Of a DNA stretch of 64,000 bases, positions 35,197 through 45,772 are shown piece after piece; the first letter of the stretch is position 1, and every line of letters starts with the position of its first letter. Both the position numbers and the translations under genes were made by a program. The DNA comes from Oleiagrimonas citrea (GTDB lineage: Bacteria; Pseudomonadota; Gammaproteobacteria; Xanthomonadales; Rhodanobacteraceae), in the NCBI RefSeq assembly GCF_012395255.1, contig NZ_JAAZQD010000006.1, forward strand, positions 62,001-126,000, in the 5' to 3' direction. Below the pieces are notes generated by a model. It was not told the origin of the DNA. It was given only the letters and a program-made list of their open reading frames with translations, and searched no databases.

Positions 35197-36564
35197 TCAT
35201 TTTCCGATGCAGAACGATCCGAAAATCGCGCCCAGCAGATCGTCAGCATGGTACTCGCCGGTGATCTCCGACAGTGCGCGCTGCGCCTGGCGCAGTTCCT
35301 CGGCGACCAGCTCGCCGGCGCGGGTGGTGGCGAGGGTCTCATCGGCCGCGGCCAGATGCGCGGCGACCGCTTCCAGTGCCAGCACGTGGCGGCGGCGTGC
35401 ACTGAACGCGCCTTCGATATCGCTTCCGGCCTGCCGGCGCAGCAATCGGCGCAGGCCGTCAAGTCCGTCGCCGCTGCGTGCGGACAGCCACAGCCAGTGC
35501 GCGTCGGTGCGTTCCTCGTGGCGTGGCTCGCGACCGTCGCGATCGATCTTGTTGACGATCACCACACGCACTGCGCGTTCGGGGAGACCCGCGAACAAGG
35601 CCTGATCGGCGACCGCGTGTTCTTCGTCGGTGACCAGCAGGGCCAGATCGGCGCGGGTCAGATGCTCGCGTGCGCGGCGCACGCCCTCGCGCTCGACCGG
35701 ATCATCGCTGTCGCGCAATCCGGCAGTGTCGAGCAGTTCGATGTGGCTGCCGTCGAGATCCAGGCTTTCGCGCAGCACGTCGCGCGTGGTCCCGGCGATG
35801 TCGGTGACAATGGCGCGTTCGGCGCCGGCCAGGGCGTTGAGCAGGCTCGACTTGCCGACGTTGGGCCGTCCGATGATGGCGACGCTGAGGCCGTCGTTCA
35901 GACGCACACCGCGGCGCGCCTCGGTGAGCAGACGATCCAGGTGCCCGCGCACCGCGTGCAGCTGTTCGGCGATGGCCGGATCGGCCAGAAAATCGATCTC
36001 TTCCTCGGGGAAGTCGATCGCGGCCTCGACGTGCACGCGCAGCGCGATCAGCGTTTCCAGCAGCGTCTGCACACGCTCGGAGAACACACCTTCCAGCGAG
36101 CGCATCGCGGCCCGCGCGCCGGTCTCGGAACGCGCCGCGATGAGATCGGCCACGGCCTCGGCCTGGGCCAGGTCCAGCTTGCCGTTGAGAAAGGCGCGTT
36201 CGGTGAACTCGCCCGGCCGCGCCAGCCGAGCGCCGAGCGCACATACGCGTCGCAGCAGCAGATCCAGCAGTACGCGGCTGCCGTGGCCTTGCAGTTCCAA
36301 CACATGCTCGCCGGTGTAGGAGTGCGGCGCGGGGAAGTACAGCAGCAGACCGCGGTCGATCAGGCTGCCGTCTGCCTCGCGCAGCGAAGCCAGGTGGGCA
36401 TGGCGCGGTTGCGGTTCGCGACCGAGCAGGGCGGTGGCGATGGCTGGCACAGCGGGACCGGAAACGCGCACTACGCCGACACCGCCTGCGCCAGGCGCGG
36501 TGGCGATGGCGGCGATGGTGTCGGTCGTGTCGGTCGTGTCGGTCGTGTGCGTCGGGGTGTCCAC
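35197..36564 (-). CDS. mnmE: tRNA uridine-5-carboxymethylaminomethyl modification GTPase MnmE
   Basis: This 455-residue GTPase works with MnmG to modify the wobble uridine of tRNAs. It has the folate-binding N-terminal domain (TIAAIATAPGAGGVGVVRVSG), the inserted G domain (GRPNVGKSSLLN, DTAGLRD, NKID) and the C-terminal FCIGK with its essential cysteine. The only available start is GTG 36564. The first 15 residues (MDTPTHTTDTTDTTD) are not conserved and come from a 9-base tandem repeat in the DNA. It lies between yidC and a GST gene, the usual position near the origin. Confidence 0.96.
   Translation of the reverse strand: MDTPTHTTDTTDTTDTIAAIATAPGAGGVGVVRVSGPAVPAIATALLGREPQPRHAHLASLREADGSLIDRGLLLYFPAPHSYTGEHVLELQGHGSRVLLDLLLRRVCALGARLARPGEFTERAFLNGKLDLAQAEAVADLIAARSETGARAAMRSLEGVFSERVQTLLETLIALRVHVEAAIDFPEEEIDFLADPAIAEQLHAVRGHLDRLLTEARRGVRLNDGLSVAIIGRPNVGKSSLLNALAGAERAIVTDIAGTTRDVLRESLDLDGSHIELLDTAGLRDSDDPVEREGVRRAREHLTRADLALLVTDEEHAVADQALFAGLPERAVRVVIVNKIDRDGREPRHEERTDAHWLWLSARSGDGLDGLRRLLRRQAGSDIEGAFSARRRHVLALEAVAAHLAAADETLATTRAGELVAEELRQAQRALSEITGEYHADDLLGAIFGSFCIGK
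36518..36548. repeat. 9-base tandem repeat in the mnmE start region
   Basis: GTGTCGGTC is repeated three times without change (36518-36544), followed by a partial fourth unit. On the - strand it encodes the Thr-Thr-Asp repeats at the MnmE N-terminus. Because the unit is nine bases, changes in copy number keep the reading frame. Confidence 0.85.
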
Positions 36565-36609
36565 GTCGGACGATGATGGCGCAGCACGAACGGCTGCGCC
36601 ATGAGTCGG

Positions 36610-38406
36610 TCAGGCCGGCTTGAGCTTCTTGCCGCCGCCCTTGCCGCCCTTGTGGTTATCGCCGGCGTCGAACTGGCGCATCACCCACCACTGCTGCGCC
36701 ACGCGGCACAGGCCGTTGACCAGGTAGTACAGCACCAGGCCGGACGGGAAGAAGGCGAAGAACACCGGGTAGATGATCGGCATCCACTTCATGATCTTGG
36801 CCTGCGTCGCGTCCATGCTGGCGGTCATCGGCATCAGGCGCTGGGTCAGCAGCATCACGCCCATGTACAGGATCGGCAGCACGAAATACGGATCGGCGGC
36901 GGACAGATCGTGGATCCAGCCGATGAACGGCGCCTGGCGCAATTCCACGCTCTCGCGCAGCACGGTGTACAGGGCGAAGAAGACCGGGATCTGCACCAGC
37001 AGCGGGAAGCAGCCGGCGACCGGGTTGATCTTCTCCTTCTTGTACATCTCCATCGTGGCTTGCTGCAGCTTCTGCTTGTCGTCGCCGTAGCGCTCCTTGA
37101 GGGCGTCCATGCGCGGCTTGAGCTTGCGCATCTTCGCCGCCGAGCGGTACTGCGCGGCGTTGAGCTTGTACAGCAGCACGTTGATCAGCAGCACCACCAG
37201 GATGATGGCCAGGCCCCAGTTGCCGGTCATGCGGTGGAACCAGGTCAGCAGCATGTGCATGGGCGCGGCGACCACGGTGAACATGCCGTAGTCGACCGAC
37301 AGGTCCAGACCCGGCGCGATGCCGCCCAGCTCGTTGCGCAGCTTCGGACCGACGTACAGACGCGACTGACTACCGGCCTGCGCGCCCGGCGCGACCTGGA
37401 AGCCCGGTCCCAGCTCGCGGATCAGGTAACGCGGGTTGCTGCCGTCGACGACGTGCGTGCTGAACTGCTGCGCCTTCTTCTCCTGCGGCAGCCACGCGGC
37501 CATGAAGTAATGCTGCTCCATGGCCATCCAACCACCGGTGACCTTCTTGTTCAGCGCATCCTTGGCGAAATCGTCGAACTTGATCTTGTTGAACTTCGCC
37601 TCCGGTCCGTACCACGCCGCGCCGAAGAAGCTGTAACGCGACTGGTCCGACCACTTGGCCAGGAAGTTGTTGTGCACCGGTTCCGGCGGCACCACGCGCT
37701 GCAGCTGGCGATACGGCCAGCCGGTCCAGGCCTTGGCGCTGCCGTTGTCGACCTGCTGATCCAGACCAACCACGTAGCTGCCGCGCGTGAAGGTGTAGCG
37801 CTTGACCACTTTCACGCCGCTGGCATCGGTCCAGGTGAAGTCGACGCTCAGACTCTTCTGGCCCGGTTCCAGGGTGTAGTGGCTGCGCGCAGCGTGGAAC
37901 AAGGCGCGCTGATCGGGCGCGGCACCGTCACGGCTGAGCAGACCGCTCTGCGCGACAAAGAAGTGACTCGCGCTGTCGCTGAACAGCTGCACCGAATCCT
38001 TGGACTTCAGCTTGGCCGGATACTTCAGCATCGCGCTGCGGATGATGCTGCCGCCACGGCTGTCGATGGTCAGGCGCAGCACGTCGGTGGTCACGGTGAC
38101 CAGCGGGCCGTGCTCGGCCGTCGGCTTGGCGGCGGCCTTCGCGCCCACGACGCGCTGGTTCGGCGCGCTGGGCACGCCGGCCGACGAGGACGGCGCGGCC
38201 GGCATCGACGCGGATGCGGTCAACGCCGGCGCGCTGGCGGCGCTGGGCACGCTGGCATCGAGATCGGACGGCGTCGGCGCGGACGAGGCGGTGGCCGCAG
38301 CCGGCTGTGCCGGGGCGGGGGTGTGGTAATCATGTTGCCACTGGGTCCACAGCAGGTAGCCGACGAAGGCCAGCGCCAGGAGCAGGAACGAGCGCGTTTG
38401 GGGCAT
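36610..38406 (-). CDS. yidC: Membrane protein insertase YidC
   Basis: This 598-residue insertase folds membrane proteins with or without SecYEG. It has an N-terminal anchor (about 5-22), an Ala/Pro/Ser-rich linker (about 30-95) and the periplasmic P1 domain (about 100-370). Five core helices follow, beginning with NWGLAIILVVLLINVLLYKLN. The conserved cytoplasmic KPRMDALKERYGDDKQKLQQATMEMYKKEKINPVAGC is present. The C-terminal tail is basic (KGGKGGGKKLKPA), suited to ribosome contact. It sits between mnmE and rnpA; a yidD gene, often found here, is absent from the 113-base gap. Confidence 0.97.
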   Translation of the reverse strand: MPQTRSFLLLALAFVGYLLWTQWQHDYHTPAPAQPAAATASSAPTPSDLDASVPSAASAPALTASASMPAAPSSSAGVPSAPNQRVVGAKAAAKPTAEHGPLVTVTTDVLRLTIDSRGGSIIRSAMLKYPAKLKSKDSVQLFSDSASHFFVAQSGLLSRDGAAPDQRALFHAARSHYTLEPGQKSLSVDFTWTDASGVKVVKRYTFTRGSYVVGLDQQVDNGSAKAWTGWPYRQLQRVVPPEPVHNNFLAKWSDQSRYSFFGAAWYGPEAKFNKIKFDDFAKDALNKKVTGGWMAMEQHYFMAAWLPQEKKAQQFSTHVVDGSNPRYLIRELGPGFQVAPGAQAGSQSRLYVGPKLRNELGGIAPGLDLSVDYGMFTVVAAPMHMLLTWFHRMTGNWGLAIILVVLLINVLLYKLNAAQYRSAAKMRKLKPRMDALKERYGDDKQKLQQATMEMYKKEKINPVAGCFPLLVQIPVFFALYTVLRESVELRQAPFIGWIHDLSAADPYFVLPILYMGVMLLTQRLMPMTASMDATQAKIMKWMPIIYPVFFAFFPSGLVLYYLVNGLCRVAQQWWVMRQFDAGDNHKGGKGGGKKLKPA

Positions 38407-38519
38407 GACGAGAAGTCCGGTGTCGGCCGCGCAGCATCTGTGCGGCCCATGGGCCGATCATTCGGATCGGCAGAAACGTACAGGTCAGCCCGCGATTGTG
38501 CCGGGCGCGGGCCGGTGCA

Positions 38520-38873
38520 TCAACGTGCGCGCCGCTGCAGCCGTTGCCAGAGACGGTCCAGATCAGCGCGTAGATCAGCGCGCGAGGCCGCCGCGGCCGC
38601 GGGATTGGCGATGATCAGCACGTCCACGTGCGGCATCTGCGCGCGGGCAAGCCGGAACGACTCGCGCACGATGCGCTTGATGCGATTACGGTCGACAGCG
38701 CGCTTGGACACACGCCGCGAAACAGCCTGACCCAAACGCGCAAAGCCGACCTGGTTGTCCCGGTAACGAATGCGGAAGCATTCGCTACTGAGACGTCCGG
38801 TCGGCTTTCGCAGTGCGGCAAAGTCCGCGGCGCGGCGTAGCCGCGACGAGGGCGGCATGCCGGCATCAAGCAT
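38520..38873 (-). CDS. rnpA: Ribonuclease P protein component
   Basis: This 117-residue basic protein assists the RNase P RNA in trimming tRNA 5' ends. The RNR signature is in SRRVSKRAVDRNRIKRIVRESFR, and the N-terminal SSRLRRAADFAALRK is typical. The start is taken at ATG 38873, eleven bases after the rpmH stop; ATG 38858 (MPPSSRL) is equally possible because no clear ribosome-binding site separates them. It is in the conserved order rpmH-rnpA-yidC. Confidence 0.93.
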   Translation of the reverse strand: MLDAGMPPSSRLRRAADFAALRKPTGRLSSECFRIRYRDNQVGFARLGQAVSRRVSKRAVDRNRIKRIVRESFRLARAQMPHVDVLIIANPAAAAASRADLRADLDRLWQRLQRRAR

Positions 38874-38884
38874 GATCGACCCGC

Positions 38885-39019
38885 TTACGGGATCAGACGC
38901 TTGCGACCCTTGGCGCGGCGCGCGTTGATGATCTTGCGACCGTCGGCGGTGCGCATGCGGGCGCGGAAGCCGTGGGTGCGGGCGCGCTTGAGCTTGCTCG
39001 GCTGGTAGGTCCGCTTCAT
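38885..39019 (-). CDS. rpmH: 50S ribosomal protein L34
   Basis: This 44-residue gene encodes L34. It begins [20 protein letters not shown], continues with [20 protein letters not shown] and ends RLIP, an essentially canonical sequence. The stop is TAA at 38887-38885. It is the first gene of the rpmH-rnpA-yidC-mnmE block reading away from the origin, with a strong promoter upstream. Confidence 0.98.
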   Translation of the reverse strand: MKRTYQPSKLKRARTHGFRARMRTADGRKIINARRAKGRKRLIP

Positions 39020-39057
39020 GGCGTGCTCCAGAACTGATATAGGGAAAAAGACGCGGG

Positions 39058-39086
39058 AGTATGCGAAGCAAAACGGCTTCTGTCAA
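39058..39086 (-). promoter_or_regulatory. Sigma-70-type promoter of rpmH-rnpA
   Basis: Read on the - strand, a perfect -35 TTGACA (39086-39081) is followed by 17 bases and a -10 CATACT (39063-39058). Transcription would start near 39051, giving a short leader before the L34 ATG at 39019. This is the best promoter match in the window, in keeping with a ribosomal protein gene. Confidence 0.75.
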
Positions 39087-39141
39087 GCTTTTCGGCGACC
39101 GCCAACCCACGCTTCGCACGCACGGAGCCGCGCGCGCATGC

Positions 39142-39150
39142 TGCTAGACT
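39142..39150 (+). promoter_or_regulatory. Extended -10 element upstream of dnaA
   Basis: TG at 39142-39143 followed by TAGACT (39145-39150) forms an extended -10 element 55 bases before the dnaA ATG. No convincing -35 hexamer is seen, as expected for extended -10 promoters. No DnaA box was found between rpmH and dnaA. Confidence 0.4.
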
Positions 39151-39205
39151 GGACGCTTGAACTGCGCGCTCCGGCGCATTCGCGAACGATGTCGGTGAAG
39201 CTTAG

Positions 39206-40537
39206 ATGAGTGATTTGTGGCGGCGCTGCCTGGAGCGCCTGGAAGGCGAATTCGATGCCGAGGACCTCAATACCTGGCTGCTGCCGCTGCAGGCACGCGA
39301 GGATGAGGGGGCCTTGCGCCTGTTCGCTCCCAACGCCTACACGCTCGACGTCGTGCGCAGCGATTACCTGGAGCGTATCCGCGCCGTGCTCGAGCACATC
39401 CACGGCGCCGCGGTCACCGTCTATCTGAGTGTCGGCTCGGCCGGCGCACCGCGCGCGGAGAAGACGGCACCGACCGCCGCGCCCGCGGTCAACGGCCATG
39501 CCGTCGTGGAGACGCCCGCCCACAATCTCGATCCGCACTACACGTTCGAGACCTTCGTCGAGGGCAAGTCCAACCAACTGGGCAAAGCCGCAGCGATGCA
39601 GGTGGCGCAAAATCCCGGTCGCGCCTACAACCCGCTGCTGCTCTACGGCGGCACGGGACTCGGCAAAACCCACCTGATGCACGCCGCCGGCAATCTGATC
39701 TGTCAGCAGAAGCCGGGTACCAAGGTGCTGTATCTGCGCTCGGAACAGTTCGTCAGCGCCATGATTGAGGCGTTGCGTGCCAAGAACATGGACGCCTTCA
39801 AGCGCCGCTTCCGTTCGGTCGACGCGCTGCTGATCGACGACATCCAGTTTTTCGCCGGCAAGGACACCACGCAGGAGGAGTTCTTCCACACCTTCAATGC
39901 ACTGTTCGAGGGCAAGCAGCAGATCATCCTGACCTGTGACCGCTACCCCAAGGAAGTGGACAAGCTCGAGCCGCGTCTGAAGTCGCGTCTGGGCTGGGGC
40001 CTGTCGGTGGCGATCGAGCCGCCGGATTTCGAAACCCGTGCCGCGATCCTGCTGTCCAAGGCCCACGACAAGGGCGTGGATGTGCCCGAGGACGTGGCCA
40101 TGCTGCTGGCGCGGCGCATCCGCTCCAACGTGCGCGACCTGGAAGGGGCGCTCAACACGCTGGCCGCGCGCGCCAACTTCTTCGGCCGCGCGATTAGTGC
40201 CGATTTCGCCCAGGAGACGCTGCGGGATCTGCTCAGCACGCACGCACAGGCGGTGACAGTGCCGAACATCCAGAAGACGGTCGCCGACTACTATCAGGTG
40301 CGTCTGTCGGATCTGCTGTCCAAGCGACGCGTGCGTTCGCTGGCGCGCCCGCGACAGCTGGCCATGACGCTGGCCAAGGAGTTGACCGAGCACAGCCTTC
40401 CGGAAATTGGCGAGGCCTTCGGCGGGCGCGACCACACCACGGTGCTGCATGCCTGCCGCACCATCCGGAGTCTGATGGACAAGGACATTCGCCTGAAGCA
40501 GGACTGGGATCAATTGATCCGTATACTCACAGGCTGA
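39206..40537 (+). CDS. dnaA: Chromosomal replication initiator protein DnaA
   Basis: This 443-residue initiator opens oriC. Domain I is at about 1-80 ([25 protein letters not shown]), followed by a short Ala/Pro linker. The AAA+ domain begins at [19 protein letters not shown], with Walker A GGTGLGKT at 148-155 and the Walker B segment [12 protein letters not shown]. The C-terminal DNA-binding signature is [16 protein letters not shown]. The linker domain is short compared with E. coli. DnaA boxes lie directly after the stop. Confidence 0.98.
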   Translation: MSDLWRRCLERLEGEFDAEDLNTWLLPLQAREDEGALRLFAPNAYTLDVVRSDYLERIRAVLEHIHGAAVTVYLSVGSAGAPRAEKTAPTAAPAVNGHAVVETPAHNLDPHYTFETFVEGKSNQLGKAAAMQVAQNPGRAYNPLLLYGGTGLGKTHLMHAAGNLICQQKPGTKVLYLRSEQFVSAMIEALRAKNMDAFKRRFRSVDALLIDDIQFFAGKDTTQEEFFHTFNALFEGKQQIILTCDRYPKEVDKLEPRLKSRLGWGLSVAIEPPDFETRAAILLSKAHDKGVDVPEDVAMLLARRIRSNVRDLEGALNTLAARANFFGRAISADFAQETLRDLLSTHAQAVTVPNIQKTVADYYQVRLSDLLSKRRVRSLARPRQLAMTLAKELTEHSLPEIGEAFGGRDHTTVLHACRTIRSLMDKDIRLKQDWDQLIRILTG

Positions 40538-40748
40538 AAAGCTGTGGATAACCGGTGGATGCAGCCAGACGCGAAAGTTATCCACAGGTCAAACACAGCT
40601 TGCGAAACAAACGACGCACCGAAAGATTTTTCGTAACAAACTGAATGTAAAAGGCTTTTAAGGCTTTTCCCGTCGTCCACAGGACCAGCCACTACAGCCT
40701 TTTTCTTTAAATAACCCTTTTATAGGATTGGGGATAAGGGGCATAGAC
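40538..40748. other. Chromosomal replication origin oriC
   Basis: The 211-base dnaA-dnaN gap is the origin. DnaA boxes are TGTGGATAA at 40543-40551 (perfect, - strand), TTATCCACA at 40578-40586 (perfect, + strand), TGGGGATAA at 40729-40737 (one mismatch, - strand) and TCGTCCACA at 40673-40681 (two mismatches). AAGGCTTTT is repeated in tandem at 40651-40668. An AT-rich stretch at about 40699-40725 is the likely unwinding element. Gene orientation changes around this point, and parS sites lie 1.8 and 2.4 kb to the right. Confidence 0.88.
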
Positions 40749-41849
40749 ATGCAATTCGGGATTCAACGTGAAGTGCTGCTCAAGCCCCTGCAACAGGTCG
40801 TGGGTGTGGTGGAACGGAGGCAGACGCTTCCCGTCCTCGCCAACCTCCTGGTGCAGGCTCAAGACGGCAAGGTGGCCTTTACCGGGACCGACCTGGAAGT
40901 CGAGATGGTCGCGAACATCGCGGTCGAAGGCGCCAGCGACGGTGAAGTGACCATTCCGGCACGCAAGCTGTTCGACATCGTTCGAGCCTTGCCGGACGGC
41001 GTGCACATCGACCTGGCCCTCAATGGCGAACGCGTAGCGTTGAAAGCGGGTCGAAGCCGGTTCACTTTGGCTACGCTCCCGGCGAGCGAGTTTCCGACCA
41101 TCGACGACATCGAGCTGGTCGAGCGCGTCCGTCTCCCCGAAGCGGTGCTTAAAGATCTGATGGACCGCACGGCCTTCGCCATGGCCAATCAGGATGTGCG
41201 TTATTACCTGAATGGCATGTTGCTCGATCTCAACGAGGACACGCTGCGCTGCGTGGCGACTGATGGTCATCGTCTGGCGCTGGCCGAGACGGCATTGTCG
41301 TCGGGGGTCGGTTCGCGCCGCCAGATCATCATTCCGCGCAAGGGCGTGATGGAGTTGATCGGCCTGTTCGAGGCCGGAGAAGGCGAAGTCGAGCTGGAGT
41401 TCGGACGCAATCATCTGCGCGTGCGGCGCGGCGAAGTGACGTTCACGTCCAAGCTGATCGATGGCCGCTTCCCGGACTACGAGGCGGTGATTCCCATCGG
41501 GGCCGACAAGGAAGTGCATCTGCAGCGCGATGCCTTGCGCGCTGCGCTGCAACGTGCCGCGATTCTTTCCAACGAAAAGTATCGCGGCGTGAAACTGGAA
41601 GTCAGCCCGAACAAGCTGTGCATCATTGCGCACAACCCGGAGCAGGAAGAGGCGGTCGAGGAACTCGAAGCCGAGACCGGCGTCGACGATCTCGCCGTGG
41701 GCTTCAATGTCGGCTACCTGATGGATGCGCTCAGTGCACTGGCCGGTGAGAAGGTGCAGGTGAATCTTCGCGATGCGCAGTCCAGCTGCCTGCTGCAGTC
41801 CAGCGAGGACGATCGTATCCGTCACGTCATCATGCCGTTGCGCCTCTGA
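40749..41849 (+). CDS. dnaN: DNA polymerase III beta sliding clamp
   Basis: This 366-residue protein forms the ring-shaped processivity clamp. It has three clamp repeats and begins MQFGIQREVLLKPLQQVVGVVERRQTLPVLANLLV, typical of gammaproteobacteria. The C-terminal VIMPLRL is the conserved hydrophobic end. ATG 40749 has AAGGGG seven bases upstream and is preferred to the longer frame from 40728. A DnaA box overlaps its leader, which could link clamp expression to initiation. An intrinsic terminator follows the stop. Confidence 0.97.
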   Translation: MQFGIQREVLLKPLQQVVGVVERRQTLPVLANLLVQAQDGKVAFTGTDLEVEMVANIAVEGASDGEVTIPARKLFDIVRALPDGVHIDLALNGERVALKAGRSRFTLATLPASEFPTIDDIELVERVRLPEAVLKDLMDRTAFAMANQDVRYYLNGMLLDLNEDTLRCVATDGHRLALAETALSSGVGSRRQIIIPRKGVMELIGLFEAGEGEVELEFGRNHLRVRRGEVTFTSKLIDGRFPDYEAVIPIGADKEVHLQRDALRAALQRAAILSNEKYRGVKLEVSPNKLCIIAHNPEQEEAVEELEAETGVDDLAVGFNVGYLMDALSALAGEKVQVNLRDAQSSCLLQSSEDDRIRHVIMPLRL

Positions 41850-41880
41850 TCGCGGATCCTCGTTCCGTATGATTCGACCC

Positions 41881-41923
41881 ACGCCGGGCGTGTTCTTGCA
41901 GGACGCGCCCGGCGTTCTTTTTT
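41881..41923 (+). terminator. Intrinsic terminator between dnaN and recF
   Basis: ACGCCGGGCG (41881-41890) pairs perfectly with CGCCCGGCGT (41906-41915) around a 15-base loop, and a T-rich tract to 41923 follows. It ends 15 bases before the recF start codon. It should end most dnaN transcripts, so recF is expressed by readthrough or from a promoter I cannot see. Confidence 0.82.
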
Positions 41924-41937
41924 CTGGAGCCGTTTGA

Positions 41938-43029
41938 TTGCATATCCGCCGCCTGCAGATTCAGAGCCTGCGCAGCCTCGATGATGTCCGCATCGAGCTC
42001 GAGTCAGGACTCAACCTGCTGATCGGTCCCAACGGGGCTGGCAAGAGCAGCGTGTTGGAAGCGGTCTATCTGCTTTCACATGGCCGTTCTTTCCGCAGTG
42101 GGGCACGGGAAGCTTTGATTCAGCGCGGACGTGACGGCCTGAGTATCTTCGCCGAGGTGAGTGACACGGCGGAGCGGCATCACCGTCTGGGACTTGGCCG
42201 ACAAGGTGGCCGATGGCAGGCCCATATCGACGGTGAGGCGGGTCGCAACATGGGCGAACTGGTGGCCCATTGCGCCGCGATCTGTTTCGAGCCGGGTTCT
42301 CATGCACTCATCGCTGGACCTGCAGAAGAGCGCCGTCGCTATCTCGATTGGGGTGTGTTCCACGTGGAACACACGTTTCTCATGCACTGGCGTCGTTATC
42401 AGCGTGCACTTCGACAACGGAATGCCACGCTCCGTGTACAGGGACGCATGCTCGATGCTTCAGCGCTGGAACCCTGGGAGGCTGAGATGAGTCGAGCAGG
42501 GGAGGCGGTGGAGTCGGCACGGCGCGATTACATCGATCGCCTTCGGCCGCATCTTGATCAGCATCTGCATGCCCTGGTGCCTGAACTTGGAGCGGTGCGC
42601 CTCGAATATCGGCGTGGCTGGAGCGAGGAACAGGCACTCGGGGAAGCGCTCGAGCAACGACGCGAGCGTGACGCTATGCGGGGGCACACCGCCACGGGTC
42701 CACATCGCGCGGATTGGCATGTTGTGTTCGAGCACGCGCCCCAGCGAGAGCATCTTTCGCGTGGTCAGGAAAAACTCTGCGCACTGGGTTGCATGTTGGC
42801 GCAGGGGAGCCTGTATGCAGAATCATCCGGTTCATGGCCGATTGTGTGTCTCGATGATCTTGCTTCAGAGTTGGATCAGGCGCATCAGCGTAGCGTGGCG
42901 GCTGCATTGGCTTCGGTGCAGGCCCAGGTACTCATCACGGGTACCGATTTCGTTCCTGCTCTCGATGGGATCGATGCGACTTTGTTCCACGTGGAACATG
43001 GAGACGTCCGCAGGCATCCGCCGACCTGA
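41938..43029 (+). CDS. recF: DNA replication and repair protein RecF
   Basis: This 363-residue SMC-like ATPase loads RecA at gaps with RecO and RecR. Walker A GPNGAGKS is at 30-37, the signature is LSRGQEKL and Walker B is in WPIVCLDDLASELD. It starts at TTG 41938 with GGAG about nine bases upstream; the protein aligns with RecF from its second residue. The rare start and the terminator just upstream both point to low expression. The peptide FHVEH occurs twice (near 140 and 350), each time because a parS site is embedded in the coding sequence. Confidence 0.96.
   Translation: MHIRRLQIQSLRSLDDVRIELESGLNLLIGPNGAGKSSVLEAVYLLSHGRSFRSGAREALIQRGRDGLSIFAEVSDTAERHHRLGLGRQGGRWQAHIDGEAGRNMGELVAHCAAICFEPGSHALIAGPAEERRRYLDWGVFHVEHTFLMHWRRYQRALRQRNATLRVQGRMLDASALEPWEAEMSRAGEAVESARRDYIDRLRPHLDQHLHALVPELGAVRLEYRRGWSEEQALGEALEQRRERDAMRGHTATGPHRADWHVVFEHAPQREHLSRGQEKLCALGCMLAQGSLYAESSGSWPIVCLDDLASELDQAHQRSVAAALASVQAQVLITGTDFVPALDGIDATLFHVEHGDVRRHPPT
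42353..42374. other. parS centromere site 1 (inside recF)
   Basis: The 16-base core TGTTCCACGTGGAACA occupies 42356-42371 and is a perfect palindrome, with symmetry extending to 22 bases (42353-42374). It matches the ParB-binding parS sequence known from pseudomonads and other bacteria. It lies about 1.8 kb from the origin, the usual location. Confidence 0.88.
42983..42998. other. parS centromere site 2 (inside recF)
   Basis: The same perfect 16-base palindrome TGTTCCACGTGGAACA occurs 627 bases after the first site (first base to first base), near the 3' end of recF. Two copies in a 1.1 kb gene make chance very unlikely. ParB would load here and spread. parA and parB are not in this window. 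Confidence 0.88.
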
Positions 43030-43081
43030 GCGCCCGCCGTTACGGTTACGCAGGCTCCACTGGGTGGCGCGAGACGCCTGC

Positions 43082-43087
43082 TATACT
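43082..43087 (+). promoter_or_regulatory. -10 element upstream of gyrB
   Basis: TATACT, five of six to the sigma-70 consensus, lies 67 bases before the gyrB ATG in the 124-base recF-gyrB gap. The -35 region is not clear. It suggests gyrB has its own promoter rather than depending on recF transcription. Confidence 0.45.
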
Positions 43088-43105
43088 CGAGAGAATGGCT
43101 AATAG

Positions 43106-45562
<2,457 letters not shown>

Positions 45563-45568
45563 GCCGTC

Positions 45569-45588
45569 CCCGCGCAGGAGTGCGCGGG
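45569..45588 (+). terminator. Stem-loop after gyrB
   Basis: CCCGCGCA (45569-45576) pairs perfectly with TGCGCGGG (45581-45588) around the loop GGAG, seven bases after the gyrB stop. There is no strong T-run, so it may stabilise the mRNA end or terminate with help. Confidence 0.5.
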
Positions 45589-45772
45589 TTCGCGAAGCCG
45601 CGGTCGTGCACGCATGCAGGCCGCGCGCAAATGTAAAATTTCAGTAAAAACAACACTCTGGGCATCCCGGAGCGCCGTACTGCTGACTTGAGCTGACGGC
45701 AAAAGACCGGGTACTCTTGAAGTCTTCGCTGCACGAAACGTGTGCAGCTACCGCAACGTAACGAGGTGGACG

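Noticed and set aside
36601-38730. 709-codon open frame on the + strand across yidC
   Set aside because: It is the antisense of yidC, which has clear family features; the frame is His/Arg/Gln-rich noise.
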